Positions 29,330 to 38,413 are shown, counted from the stretch's first letter. The stretch: 64,000 bases of DNA from Limnospira fusiformis SAG 85.79 (GCF_012516315.1 NZ_CP051185.1:765459-829458), one strand, 5' to 3'. Made by a program: numbers and translations. The notes: generated from the sequence alone by a model not told the origin.

Positions 29330-32300
29330 ATGTCCAGTTGGCGTGAGAAATGGCAAAATCTATGGCAGAGGCTCAACATCCTATTATTATTCGCCTCCCA
29401 GTCTCCCAGAACCTCCCACCTGACTGTTGAGGGGATATCCCCTGAGTATTTAGCAATTGGGTTAGAAATCCTGGAAGCCCAAAACAGCGGGTTAAGCAGT
29501 AGAAGTGAGTATTTAGCAATTTGGTTAAAAATCCTGAAAGCCCAAAAAAGCGGGTTAAGCAGGAAAAAAGTTTATCCCATTTTCCAAAAATACCAAGATA
29601 AACTCGACCTTGAGTTTGCCGAAACCCTCAGCCAATGGTTTCACTCCCAACTTGACCCCAAACGTATTAGGAAAAATGAAGACCTCGCCAAACATCTTAA
29701 TAATTTTGCTGTTTATATTCAGCAATTCCCATTAGGCAGTCGAGCCAATAATCTGGAAATTGCCATTGTTGCCTACCAAGCCGCCTTAGAAGTCTTCACC
29801 CGCACCGCCTTTCCCGAAGATTGGGCAAGGACTCAAATGAACTTGGGGGCTGCCTACTGGAGCCGCATCCGGGGAGAGCGAGCCGACAATATCGAAGAGG
29901 CGATTCGCTGCTACCAAGCCGCCTTAGAAGTCTTGACCCGCACCGCCTTTCCCGAAGATTGGGCAAATACTCAAATGAACTTGGGGGTTGCCTACCAAAC
30001 CCGCATCCGGGGAGAGCGAGCGGACAATATCGAGTCGGGGATTCGCTACTACCAAGCCGCCTTAGAAGTCATAACCCGCACCGCCTTTCCCGAATGTTGG
30101 GCAATGACTCAAGGGAACTTGGGGAATGCCTACTTATACCGCATCCGGGGAGAGCGAGCGGACAATATCGAGTCGGGGATTCGCTGCTACCAAGCCGCCT
30201 TAGAAGTCTTCACCCGCACGGCATTTCCCGAAGACTGGGCCAAGACTCAAATGAACTTGGGGAGTGCCTACTCTGACCGCATCCGGGGAGAGCGAGCCGA
30301 CAATATCGAGTCGGGGATTCGCTGCTACCAAGCCGCCTTAGAAGTCCGCACCCGCACCGCCTTTCCCGAATCTTGGGCAACGACTCAAAATAACTTGGGG
30401 AATGCCTACTGGAGCCGCATCCGGGGAGAGCGAGCCGACAATATCGAAGAGGCGATTCGCTGCTACCAAGCCGCCTTAGAAGTCATAACCCGCACGGCTT
30501 TTCCCAAAGATTGGGCAATGACTCAAATGAACTTGGGGGTTGCCTACTCTGACCGCATCCGGGGAGAGCGAGCCGACAATATCGAAGAGGCGATTCGCTG
30601 CTACCAAGCCGCCTTAGAAGTCCGCACCCGCACCGCCTTTCCCGAATCTTGGGCAAAGACTCAAAATAACTTGGGGACTGCCTACTCTGACCGCATCCGG
30701 GGAGAGCGAGCCGACAATATCGAAGAGGCGATTCGCTGCTACCAAGCCGCCTTAGAACTCTTCACCCGCACCGCATTTCCCGAAGATTGGGCAACGACTC
30801 AAATGAACTTGGGAGAAGCCTACCGTAACCGCATCCGGGGAGAGCGAGCCGACAATATCGAGTCGGCAATTCACTGCTACCAAGCCGCCTTAGAAGTCTT
30901 CACCCGCACCGCCTTTCCCGAAGATTGGGCATGGACTCAAAATAACTTGGGTCTTGCCTACTGGAGTCGCATCCGGGGAGAGCGAGCGGACAATATCGAG
31001 TCGGCAATTCACTGCTTCCAATCCGCCTTAGAAGTCTACACCCCCTCCTCCTTCCCCCTAGACTGCCTCAAAACCGGACGCAACCTCGGCAACTTCGGCT
31101 ATGACCTGCAAAACTGGGAAATCGCCATCCAAGGCTACGACAACGCCATCCGCGCCGTGGAACAGAGCCGGGACTGGGCGACTTCCCCGGACACGAAACG
31201 GCAAATCCTGGAAGATGCCCTGCCCCTCTATGGCAAAATGATAGAAGCCTGCATCCACCTGGAACGCTACGAGCAAGCCCTGCTGACGGTCGATCGCAGT
31301 AAGTCCCGCACCCTGATGGAAATGCTCACCAGCGCCGACCTGGTTCCCAAAAACGCCACCCCCGAACAACAGGAACAATACCGCCAACTCAACCGGGAAA
31401 TCGCCGCCCTGCAACAATCCTTCGCCCCCACCGAGAACCCCACCGACGGGAAGACGGGGACACCGGGAAGCGGGGAAATCCGGGCAAACCTGGAACTCGC
31501 CACCGCCACCGAGGCACGGGGAACCACTCCCCTGCAAAGCCTGCTCCAACAACGGCAAACCCTGCTGGCGGAAATCAACGACCCCGCCTTTAACGCCTTC
31601 CAGACCGTGCGCCCCCAACTCCCGGACTTTCGCCAACTCCTGACCCCGGAAACGGCTCTCATCGAATGGTATCTCCCCCAAGACCCGAACTTGGGAGCCT
31701 GGGCGTTCACCGTCACCCTAGACCAAGACCGCCCCCATATCGACGTTTACTGCTACAGCGCCGACCAACGCCAGCGCCTCGACCAATTCAACCAAACCTA
31801 CTTCGCCGACTACCGCCAAGCGAGTTGGTATCAAGCTCTAGGCGATCGCCTAGATGACCTCACCGAATATCTTCACCTATCGGATATCATCGCACCCCTG
31901 CCGCCGATTTGTCAACGGCTGATTCTGATTCCCCACCTCTACCTGCACCTGTTCCCCCTCCACGCCTTATCGGTTGACCTCAACGCCCCCGCCACCCCCT
32001 TACTGGAGCGCTTTAGCCAAGGGGTCAGCTACGCCCCCAGTTGCCAAATCCTGGACTACCTCCACCACCGCCCCCAACCCGCCACCGCCCCCCAATTCTT
32101 CGCGGTGCAGAACCCCACCAAAGACCTCAACTATGCCCAAATGGAGGTCGAGTTCATCCGCCCCTACTTCGACCCCAACTGCTATATCCTCAGCCAGGAA
32201 GCCGCGACCAAATCCGCCCTCAATCGCCGGGAAACCCTAGAGAAACTGCGCGAGAGCAATTTCATCCATTTTTCCTGTCACGGAGCCTTTGACGGCGAAA

Positions 32301-32857
32301 ATCCCCTCAATTCGGCTATTATTTTGGCAGGGGATGCACCCCCCAAATCTCCCCCCACCGAGAAAGAACGCCAGACCCTGACCCTCCGGGATGGTCGCCG
32401 CTTCGACACGGGACAGCAAGGCTTAACCCTAGGGGAAATTTATCGGAATTTAGACATTCCCGCCTGTCGTCTGGTGATGCTTTCGGCTTGTGAGACGGGA
32501 CTGATGGGGAGTTTATTAACGGATGAATATATTGGGTTAGCGAGTGGATTTTTGTATGCGGGAACTCCGACGGTAGTGAGTAGTTTATGGTGTGTGGATG
32601 ATTTCGCGACGGCTTGTTTAGCGATTCGTTTCTATTATGAATTTTGGAAAGATGCGCGGGTCGTGATGGCGTTACATAAGGCACAAAATTGGCTAAGGGA
32701 GGTTTCGGCGGCGGGGTTTTTAAAGTGGTGTTCTGATGGTCTAAAAATGACAGAAGAGGAGTGTGAGATAATTGATTTAAAGTTGATGTACTATGATGAG
32801 GGTTGCCCGTTTGGCGATCGCCGTTACTGGTCTGCTTTTGTGGCGATCGGCTTGTAG
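29330..32857 (+). CDS. TPR-CHAT protein (caspase-like protease)
   Basis: A 1175-residue protein. I choose ATG 29330 (MSSWREKWQNLW) with GGGAGGCGG upstream. Residues about 148-560 are nine near-identical 46-residue tetratricopeptide units (YQAALEVFTRTAFPEDWA, then TQMNLG.AY, then RIRGERADNIE), followed by a diverged tenth. The C-terminal third is a CHAT domain with catalytic His about 984 in FIHFSCHGAF and Cys about 1054 in LVMLSACETGL. CHAT proteases are clan CD peptidases used by bacteria in regulated proteolysis and in several defence modules. No obvious partner, such as a gasdermin or Cas gene, lies beside it. It looks intact. Confidence 0.9.
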   Translation: MSSWREKWQNLWQRLNILLLFASQSPRTSHLTVEGISPEYLAIGLEILEAQNSGLSSRSEYLAIWLKILKAQKSGLSRKKVYPIFQKYQDKLDLEFAETLSQWFHSQLDPKRIRKNEDLAKHLNNFAVYIQQFPLGSRANNLEIAIVAYQAALEVFTRTAFPEDWARTQMNLGAAYWSRIRGERADNIEEAIRCYQAALEVLTRTAFPEDWANTQMNLGVAYQTRIRGERADNIESGIRYYQAALEVITRTAFPECWAMTQGNLGNAYLYRIRGERADNIESGIRCYQAALEVFTRTAFPEDWAKTQMNLGSAYSDRIRGERADNIESGIRCYQAALEVRTRTAFPESWATTQNNLGNAYWSRIRGERADNIEEAIRCYQAALEVITRTAFPKDWAMTQMNLGVAYSDRIRGERADNIEEAIRCYQAALEVRTRTAFPESWAKTQNNLGTAYSDRIRGERADNIEEAIRCYQAALELFTRTAFPEDWATTQMNLGEAYRNRIRGERADNIESAIHCYQAALEVFTRTAFPEDWAWTQNNLGLAYWSRIRGERADNIESAIHCFQSALEVYTPSSFPLDCLKTGRNLGNFGYDLQNWEIAIQGYDNAIRAVEQSRDWATSPDTKRQILEDALPLYGKMIEACIHLERYEQALLTVDRSKSRTLMEMLTSADLVPKNATPEQQEQYRQLNREIAALQQSFAPTENPTDGKTGTPGSGEIRANLELATATEARGTTPLQSLLQQRQTLLAEINDPAFNAFQTVRPQLPDFRQLLTPETALIEWYLPQDPNLGAWAFTVTLDQDRPHIDVYCYSADQRQRLDQFNQTYFADYRQASWYQALGDRLDDLTEYLHLSDIIAPLPPICQRLILIPHLYLHLFPLHALSVDLNAPATPLLERFSQGVSYAPSCQILDYLHHRPQPATAPQFFAVQNPTKDLNYAQMEVEFIRPYFDPNCYILSQEAATKSALNRRETLEKLRESNFIHFSCHGAFDGENPLNSAIILAGDAPPKSPPTEKERQTLTLRDGRRFDTGQQGLTLGEIYRNLDIPACRLVMLSACETGLMGSLLTDEYIGLASGFLYAGTPTVVSSLWCVDDFATACLAIRFYYEFWKDARVVMALHKAQNWLREVSAAGFLKWCSDGLKMTEEECEIIDLKLMYYDEGCPFGDRRYWSAFVAIGL
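29774..31010 (+). repeat. nine-unit, 138-bp TPR-coding tandem repeat
   Basis: Units of 138 bp (46 codons) are highly similar, especially over CGCATCCGGGGAGAGCGAGC. Variation is concentrated in the residue after EV, the FPE(D/S/C)W position and the AY(W/S/Q)(S/D/T) pair, probably the ligand-facing positions. Confidence 0.93.
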
Positions 32858-32861
32858 GGGA

Positions 32862-32956
32862 TTATGCCATCTCCGGTCCCCTCCCCTTGGCAAGGGGAGG
32901 GTTAGGGTGGGGTTCTTCCCTCCGGTCCCCTCCCCTTGGCAAGGGGAAAATTTTCT
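32862..32956. repeat. CCCCTCCCCTTGGCAAGGGG dispersed repeat, two tandem copies
   Basis: The block CCGGTCCCCTCCCCTTGGCA, followed by AGGGG, occurs at about 32874-32900 and again at about 32922-32946. Each contains the palindrome CCCCTTGGCAAGGGG. It lies between converging genes and may form terminator-like hairpins. Such repeats are common in cyanobacterial intergenic DNA. Confidence 0.75.
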
Positions 32957-32962
32957 TGCATA

Positions 32963-33763
32963 TTACCCTAGCTGATTTAAAATTCCTATGGATGTCTTTG
33001 CAATATCCATCATAATCTGTTGCATTTCATCCTCTTTCCAAGGTTCGCATCTTGCGTATATGGAAGCTGCTTGAAGCATGATGGAAGAGTTATTATGACC
33101 TATAAAGATATTCTTACAGTAGTTGTTGTTAATCTTCATGCAATAATTCGCTGCTGTTACCCTGTCAATTCTGTTCATTGTACCTGAGTTATGTCTAATT
33201 TCCACAAAAGAACCGTCTGGTTTGAATACCTGAACAGTTTCGGTTGCAAAATTTGAACCCTGCAAGAATACTGCATACGGGAAATGATATTCGTCCAGCA
33301 TGAAGTTCCTAATTTCATTAATGTTTTTGTAAACTCTTTCGATTGCATTCCCCGCTACCATTAAATCTTTATCTTTGTTCTTCCCAACAAGTACCCCTGC
33401 CTTGATATTTTCAACATCTTTCCCCTGAAATTTTGCTTCGCTAACTAAAATTACCCGCCATTTCTTATCTTTGTCCCGAACCTCGATGATTCCTCCATCG
33501 GGTTGGATATTTGACACTTTTACAAAAAGAGTTTCTCCCAATCGCTTATCTATTGAGTTTAGCTTCTCATTTATCTCCTGTTTGCTGATCCCTCTCCTAA
33601 ATCTGAATTCGTATTTCGGATATTCTTGTTTAAGCTTGTTGAATACATTCATACTTGCACTACGAACAGAGTTATCATGCACCTGAGCATCTTCGCCAAA
33701 GATACCGCTTGCACCTCCCGATGATATCTGCTGATTGGTTAGCCGTCTTGTTTGTCTACTCAT
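32963..33763 (-). CDS. EcoRI/RsrI-like type II restriction endonuclease
   Basis: This 266-residue protein aligns by eye with EcoRI along its whole length: GIFGEDAQVHD, EINEKLNSIDKRLGETLFV, PDGGIIEV, LVSEAKFQGKD, AGNAIERVYKN, FPYAVFLQGSNF, NRIDRVTAANY and SIMLQAASIY. The catalytic trio corresponds to D89, E109 and K111 (EcoRI D91, E111, K113). The recognition residues N139, A140 and R143 are kept (EcoRI N141, A142, R145). I therefore predict cleavage at GAATTC. It overlaps the end of the methyltransferase gene by eight bases, so it is translated after its protector. No truncation is seen. Confidence 0.92.
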   Translation of the reverse strand: MSRQTRRLTNQQISSGGASGIFGEDAQVHDNSVRSASMNVFNKLKQEYPKYEFRFRRGISKQEINEKLNSIDKRLGETLFVKVSNIQPDGGIIEVRDKDKKWRVILVSEAKFQGKDVENIKAGVLVGKNKDKDLMVAGNAIERVYKNINEIRNFMLDEYHFPYAVFLQGSNFATETVQVFKPDGSFVEIRHNSGTMNRIDRVTAANYCMKINNNYCKNIFIGHNNSSIMLQAASIYARCEPWKEDEMQQIMMDIAKTSIGILNQLG

Positions 33764-34739
33764 TGGAATAATCCTTTACAATGGAATTACGCTGAAGTTC
33801 TTGATTTGCACAACCAATTTCATCAAGTACAGAGTCAATATTAGAATCTTTTATTAAGCTATATTCAGGCAGAAATATATTCGATCTAATCTGATCAATA
33901 TGTTTGTCTAAATAACTGTGCAATTTAATATCTGAATCTACCAAGAGTGAATGCCGCCGCTCTTCTATGCAAACACGCCCCGTTGTTCCAGAGCCAGCAA
34001 AAAAATCAAGGACTATCGAACCCTCAAACGACAGAGCTTTAACAAAGCGTCGGATAAGCTCGGCAGGCTTTTGCGTTAGATGGCCAACTCTCTCCTTTGA
34101 ATTGCCATTTAGTCTACCTATTTCCCAAACATTGGTAGGATTTTTCCCCTTGTCAATACTTTCCGGCTTGAGGCGCTTATCTTTTTTGTACATCTCTTTT
34201 GTCGCCTCATCAAATGGCACTCTAACAGAGTCCAGATCGAAATAGTATTTTTTCGTTTTGGAGAGCCAAACTGCTTCTTCATGCCTGTTGGCAAAAAAGC
34301 GATGTGCACTCATACCGTTCTTGTAGTACCAAATAATAAGATTGACAAATCGTAAATCTGTTTCATGGCGAGTGTAATGGAGGATTTCAAGGAGGTCTCC
34401 CTTCTTGAAATCCTGATATTGGAAGCCACCAAAAATGACACAATTACCTGAAGCAGATAACACACGATAAATTTGATTTAACCATCCTTTCGCCCAATTT
34501 AGATAGTTATGGAAACTATCCCAGTTGTCTATATCAAGATTATAGGGCGGATCTATTAAAATTAGTTGAACTGATGAATCAGGTAGTGCCTTTAAAAAGT
34601 CAACCGCATCTTGGATAAAGACACCATGAACACTACGATGCGGTGAAATTCCAGTAATCGTTGAACTATGCAGAACTCTATTTTTTTTTAATTTATTTAT
34701 TGTAATATGTCCACTATTGAAATGCGATTTATTAGCCAT
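33756..34739 (-). CDS. type II adenine methyltransferase, RsrI-like (beta class)
   Basis: A 327-residue DNA methyltransferase with the catalytic DPPY at 63-66 before the SAM motif DFFAGSGTTG at 245-254, the beta-class order seen in M.RsrI. Other conserved blocks are HLTQKPAELIRRFV and a mid-region target domain (WYYKNGMSAHRFFANRHEEA). Paired with the EcoRI-like enzyme, it should methylate an adenine in GAATTC and protect the host. GAATTC sites occur in the window, for example near 33605, 51495 and 58583. M.EcoRI itself has a different class, so this pair resembles RsrI more than EcoRI. Confidence 0.88.
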   Translation of the reverse strand: MANKSHFNSGHITINKLKKNRVLHSSTITGISPHRSVHGVFIQDAVDFLKALPDSSVQLILIDPPYNLDIDNWDSFHNYLNWAKGWLNQIYRVLSASGNCVIFGGFQYQDFKKGDLLEILHYTRHETDLRFVNLIIWYYKNGMSAHRFFANRHEEAVWLSKTKKYYFDLDSVRVPFDEATKEMYKKDKRLKPESIDKGKNPTNVWEIGRLNGNSKERVGHLTQKPAELIRRFVKALSFEGSIVLDFFAGSGTTGRVCIEERRHSLLVDSDIKLHSYLDKHIDQIRSNIFLPEYSLIKDSNIDSVLDEIGCANQELQRNSIVKDYSNE

Positions 34740-34888
34740 ATAGCGTTACTTTCTTTTGACTTTGTAGTGATTAATGACTGTTCAGTTTCGTCGTCCTACT
34801 GCCGCCTAACTATTTATTAGACAGCAAGTACAAGATAACTCACCCCTAGAGGGGTTGTCAAGCAACTGGGGTCTAGCTCCGGTATTAT

Positions 34889-34920
34889 GGGTGTTATCCC
34901 GCAACTGCGGGATAACACCC
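34889..34920. repeat. perfect 15-bp inverted repeat with 2-base loop
   Basis: GGGTGTTATCCCGCA, then AC, then the exact reverse complement. Half of the arm (TTATCCCGCA) is itself close to the CCCGCAACTGCGGG core. No T run follows, so it is not a standard terminator. It could be a cruciform, an operator or a small mobile palindrome. Confidence 0.85.
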
Positions 34921-34956
34921 GCTTTAGTGGTATTTTACCGCAAATGGTATCATGGA

Positions 34957-35043
34957 AGGAACCCAACCCGAACCCAACCAGCAACCCAACACGGAACCCA
35001 ACCCGAACCCAACACGGAACCCAACACGGAACCCAACCCAAGA
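34957..35043. repeat. GAACCCAAC-type minisatellite
   Basis: About eight degenerate copies built from AACCCAAC followed by CCG or ACGG, e.g. GGAACCCAACCC and GGAACCCAACACGG. The + strand is almost free of T. Confidence 0.85.
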
Positions 35044-35153
35044 AGCCACAGCCAAAACCAAGTGGTAAAAAAGGGGGGTTTCTGTGTTAAAATGAGGTAA
35101 GACAGCTTAAATGCTGCCAGAAACAGGGTTTTCTAATCTAAGGAGATTGTACC

Positions 35154-35501
35154 ATGAGCGATCGCATTCCGTCAGATTTCCAAATTATTGAAGACTTCCT
35201 GACCTGGCTGGAACAAGCAAAAACCGACCCCCAAAATTACCCGCAACTGTCGGAAAATCTACAAGCATTAGAAGACGAATTGACCGCCGCCGAGGATAAA
35301 ACCTTAAAGCTGGCTAAAATCATTAAAGGCTGGTGTAACAAGCATCAAATCACAGAACAGTTAATAACTGTGCGCCTTCACATGGCTCAACAAGGGGATA
35401 AAATCCCGAAGCCAGCGGAGGGAGAACGCCCAGAAATTGTCTATAATAAGGCTTTATTAGTGGCTAGGGTGCGAGAGGGGAAAGAAGCAGCGCAGTCTTA
35501 A
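35154..35501 (+). CDS. small helical protein, first gene of an unrecognised pair
   Basis: A 115-residue acidic protein (MSDRIPSDFQIIEDFLTWLEQ, then LQALEDELTAAEDKTLKLAKIIKGWC). It has a clear ribosome site, CTAAGGAGATTGTACC. It is predicted to be mostly helical with no membrane segment or known domain. The stop is 29 bases before the next gene, so the two are very likely one transcript. Small soluble helical proteins in this position can be sensors, adaptors or antitoxins for the larger partner; that is inference. Confidence 0.6.
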   Translation: MSDRIPSDFQIIEDFLTWLEQAKTDPQNYPQLSENLQALEDELTAAEDKTLKLAKIIKGWCNKHQITEQLITVRLHMAQQGDKIPKPAEGERPEIVYNKALLVARVREGKEAAQS

Positions 35502-35530
35502 CCTTTTTAGCCAACTTAGCAGCCAGAAAC

Positions 35531-36988
35531 ATGAGCGATAAAATAGCCCCAATTTATGCCCCTAGTTTATATTGGTTCGCCTATCAATATCATCGAGGGT
35601 TAGTGACATCAAATGATGATACCCCCGCCCAAACTTTAGACGACATTAACCCCCAATGGGTGCGGGCAAAATATGGCAGTATTTTTAACAAGTTCAAGGT
35701 AGACTTACCGCTAGATATTCGGTTAGATGAACCCTCCCAAAATTTCGATTTGCTCGTGGGGGCTGATGATAAAAGAGCTATCAAATTTTTTACCACCAAA
35801 CAGGATTTGGAAGGGTTTATTTATCCTCAATGTCTCCATGATAGTTATGCCCTAAATCTGAATATTTACCAACCGGAAAACCCCGGACAAGATGAATATC
35901 AACTGGCGGATTTAGCTAAATTTAACCCGGAGAATTGCTTTAAACCGGAACCGGAATCGGCTGCTAATTTAGGGCAAACTCTGTTATTAAGTGCCTATTT
36001 AAACACGACAAAACCGGAGCATATCCGCGACTTGGAACCCTTGGCTAGAGAGGGCTGGATTAAGTTTTTTCACCTGGAAAATGGCGAAAATTTACCCCGT
36101 CTCTATCGCGCTTATAATCTGCTGGGGGGATATCTCTACGAGTACGGTAGTCCGAAGGCGGATTTACAGGAAAATCCCTACGGTCATTTATTGACTTGGT
36201 TTCTATTTGAAGAACAGCCAACTGTAATCCTGCAAAAGTGTTATTGGGAATTGCCGGAATTACTACTATATTATCACAAAATCGCCAAAAGTTTTCAAGA
36301 TAGTCGGATTTATTACCATCACGCCGATCGCATTGTGACGGAAAATGAAATCCAATTAAGTGAGTTACATCAAAACTATCTGAATCGGGAAAAAACGGAA
36401 ACGCTGTCCGCCGCCGAATTGCAAAAGTTGAAAATCACGTTAAAAACGCTGCTGGCGACTTCCCTCAACTATTCTCAACAACTGCGAAATATGGAATATG
36501 CGCGCAATACGATCGCCATCAATAGCAAAAACTATCAAACGACCTTAGAACGCATGGAACAACTAGCGGACACCACCCTAAAAGATTGGCGGTTATTTTA
36601 CGAAAAGGAAGCGATCGCCTTTCAGGAACAAATCCGCGCGGATTTAAACTATTTTAACCCCGGTTCCAACCTACTTAATCAAGCCATTGCGACGATTCGG
36701 GGATTAGTAGAAATTGACCAAGCGGAACGCGATCGCCACATACAAGAAAAGCAGCAACAACTAGAGGATCACATTCAGGCGTTGGGGGTAGGAATTGCTG
36801 GGGGTGCGATCGTTGCTTCCTGTAGCGGATTGTTATTTGAACAGCAACGGATGACCTTTCCCTGGGAAGCAGAATTTGGCAAATATCCCCATCCGTTTTT
36901 GAGTGCGATCGCTATCAGTAGCCTGATAGCTTATTTAGCCTTCAAAGCTGCTCAATATGGGATTAAAAAAAGGCGATCGCGATCGTGA
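35531..36988 (+). CDS. 485-residue protein with coiled coil and two C-terminal membrane helices
   Basis: No family is recognised. The first 270 residues look globular (APSLYWFAYQYHRGLV, WIKFFHLENGENLPRLYRAYN). Residues about 270-415 are a long charged helical region (NEIQLSELHQNYLNREKTE, ERDRHIQEKQQQLEDHIQ). Two hydrophobic helices follow at about 417-436 (GVGIAGGAIVASCSGLLF) and 455-475 (LSAIAISSLIAYLAFKAA), ending in a basic KKRRSRS tail. Soluble sensor, stalk and paired helices is an architecture seen in membrane-acting effectors, but no motif proves that. It neighbours an RM pair and a CHAT gene. Confidence 0.65.
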   Translation: MSDKIAPIYAPSLYWFAYQYHRGLVTSNDDTPAQTLDDINPQWVRAKYGSIFNKFKVDLPLDIRLDEPSQNFDLLVGADDKRAIKFFTTKQDLEGFIYPQCLHDSYALNLNIYQPENPGQDEYQLADLAKFNPENCFKPEPESAANLGQTLLLSAYLNTTKPEHIRDLEPLAREGWIKFFHLENGENLPRLYRAYNLLGGYLYEYGSPKADLQENPYGHLLTWFLFEEQPTVILQKCYWELPELLLYYHKIAKSFQDSRIYYHHADRIVTENEIQLSELHQNYLNREKTETLSAAELQKLKITLKTLLATSLNYSQQLRNMEYARNTIAINSKNYQTTLERMEQLADTTLKDWRLFYEKEAIAFQEQIRADLNYFNPGSNLLNQAIATIRGLVEIDQAERDRHIQEKQQQLEDHIQALGVGIAGGAIVASCSGLLFEQQRMTFPWEAEFGKYPHPFLSAIAISSLIAYLAFKAAQYGIKKRRSRS

Positions 36989-37025
36989 TTTGACCAGATT
37001 AAAGCTAGTTAAATTCCCTGAATGT

Positions 37026-37454
37026 TTAATCATCATCATCATCATCAAACTCGATCCGGGTGGTATGACCTGGGTCGGATTCGGTGATATCATTGGCTGC
37101 TAAATCTTCTAAATCGGGGATATCTAATTGCTTGTTGAGTTGAATATCATTAACAGGTTTTAAGCGAATTAAAAGCCGGGGTCCGGTATGTCCTAAACGG
37201 ACTACCATACCATCTACAATTCGCCTCTTGTTAACCATCTGATTATTAACATAAGTGCCATTAGCACCAAAATTGACTAATTCCCATCCAGAGGTTTTAT
37301 TCCACAATTCCAGATGATGTCTTGAAACCACGGCACTACCAATAGTAACATCATTATCTTTCGAGCGACCAATACGCAAGATCGGTTTATCCTCAAAAGT
37401 CCAACGATGCAAAGGAATAGGTCGGCTAGAATGAAGCAGGATGAGAGTAATCAC
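37026..37454 (-). CDS. FHA domain protein
   Basis: A 142-residue protein with a complete FHA fold for phosphothreonine binding: LRIGRSKDNDVTI with the binding Arg, VSRHHLELW with Ser-Arg-His, and NFGANGTYVNN with the conserved Asn pair. The C-terminal half is acidic and ends in a run of six Asp residues. One of several FHA proteins in this 7-kb region, suggesting a local Ser/Thr-phosphorylation theme, although no kinase gene is in view. Confidence 0.9.
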   Translation of the reverse strand: MITLILLHSSRPIPLHRWTFEDKPILRIGRSKDNDVTIGSAVVSRHHLELWNKTSGWELVNFGANGTYVNNQMVNKRRIVDGMVVRLGHTGPRLLIRLKPVNDIQLNKQLDIPDLEDLAANDITESDPGHTTRIEFDDDDDD

Positions 37455-37702
37455 ACCAAAATTTAATAGGCAAAAATATACAACAAACTGGTGAAGGATA
37501 GATAACCCACCTATAAGTTATAGTGTGATTAGCAGAGCAGATTTTGAGCCTTTTCTGCTAAGTTTTTCACTGGTCATCATAGGTGTAATCAATGACTACA
37601 GACAGCTTTAATATCAAATAAGTAAGTTTCCCAAAATCAAGACTAAGCCTTATATATGGTCATGGGAGGCATTTGGATCACCTACTTATTAATCTGATTC
37701 AT

Positions 37703-38413
37703 CTATTGTGGCTGGCTTGAATCCTTAGAGCCAACTTTTTCGCTATCATCTTCGCGATCATCTTGATCAGCCACCCTTTCCAATGATTTAGATAACTTTT
37801 GGGCTTCTTGTTTTAAGCCTTCCAGGTCGCTGAGAGTCCTTTCCAAATCCTCCTGTAAAAATTCCGCCGCCTGACGAATTTTTTGATCTAAGCCTTCTGT
37901 ATACTGGGGCGGATTTTCAACCATTGATTCTGACACAATTACTCGCTTACTACCCGCACTGGTCATGGCTGATGCTGGCATAATATAGACTCCCTGTAAA
38001 ATGCCTCGCAAACCACCATCAGTTTTGAACAAATAATTAGTCACTGTACCCGTATCATTTTTAATTAGATAGTCAACCAGAACCCCCACTTTTTTACCAG
38101 CATTAGTCCACACTTCATGATTAATGCTAGAATCAGCATTTTCTGGCAATATAAAATTGCCCTCATCTGAGGATTTATTCACCAGAACAGCATCGACCCC
38201 AATAGTCTCAATTTGTTGCCAACTAAATGCCCGTTTTTTGCCTCCCACTGGTAACATTCCTGACTTGGTAGTGAAGCCTATCACTTGGTTGGAGTTCAGA
38301 TCTGCTGCTCTTTCTTCGATGTGGCCTAATTGTTCGACACTTTGGCGATCGAGGACTAGGCGACCGATTAGGTCACTACGTTTGATGATTCCTTTCTTAG
38401 CGTTCATAGCCAA
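37703..38413 (-). CDS. PRC-barrel domain protein
   Basis: A 236-residue protein with two PRC-barrel-like segments: RSDLIGRLVLDRQSVEQLGHIEE, and VWTNAGKKVGVLVDYLIKNDTGTVTNYLF. A helical, charged C-terminus (LDQKIRQAAEFLQEDLERTLSDLEGLKQEAQKL) probably forms a coiled coil. PRC-barrel proteins of this kind are widespread in cyanobacteria without an assigned role. The start could be Met1 or Met3. Confidence 0.85.
   Translation of the reverse strand: MAMNAKKGIIKRSDLIGRLVLDRQSVEQLGHIEERAADLNSNQVIGFTTKSGMLPVGGKKRAFSWQQIETIGVDAVLVNKSSDEGNFILPENADSSINHEVWTNAGKKVGVLVDYLIKNDTGTVTNYLFKTDGGLRGILQGVYIMPASAMTSAGSKRVIVSESMVENPPQYTEGLDQKIRQAAEFLQEDLERTLSDLEGLKQEAQKLSKSLERVADQDDREDDSEKVGSKDSSQPQ

Larger units (their letters stand above)
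34740..35153. other. 413-base intergenic region with hairpin and minisatellite
   Basis: No credible gene. It holds a perfect inverted repeat (34889-34920), an AACCCAAC-rich repeat tract (34957-35043) and the leader of the gene at 35154, with AAGGAG eight bases before its ATG. Open frames in the tract are low-complexity products of the repeat. Confidence 0.6.

Noticed and set aside
31058-31716. Minus-strand frames opposite the CHAT linker
   Set aside because: GC-rich antisense shadows of the sense gene.
34817-35041. Reading frames in the minisatellite
   Set aside because: Products are low-complexity repeats of the tract, without ribosome sites.
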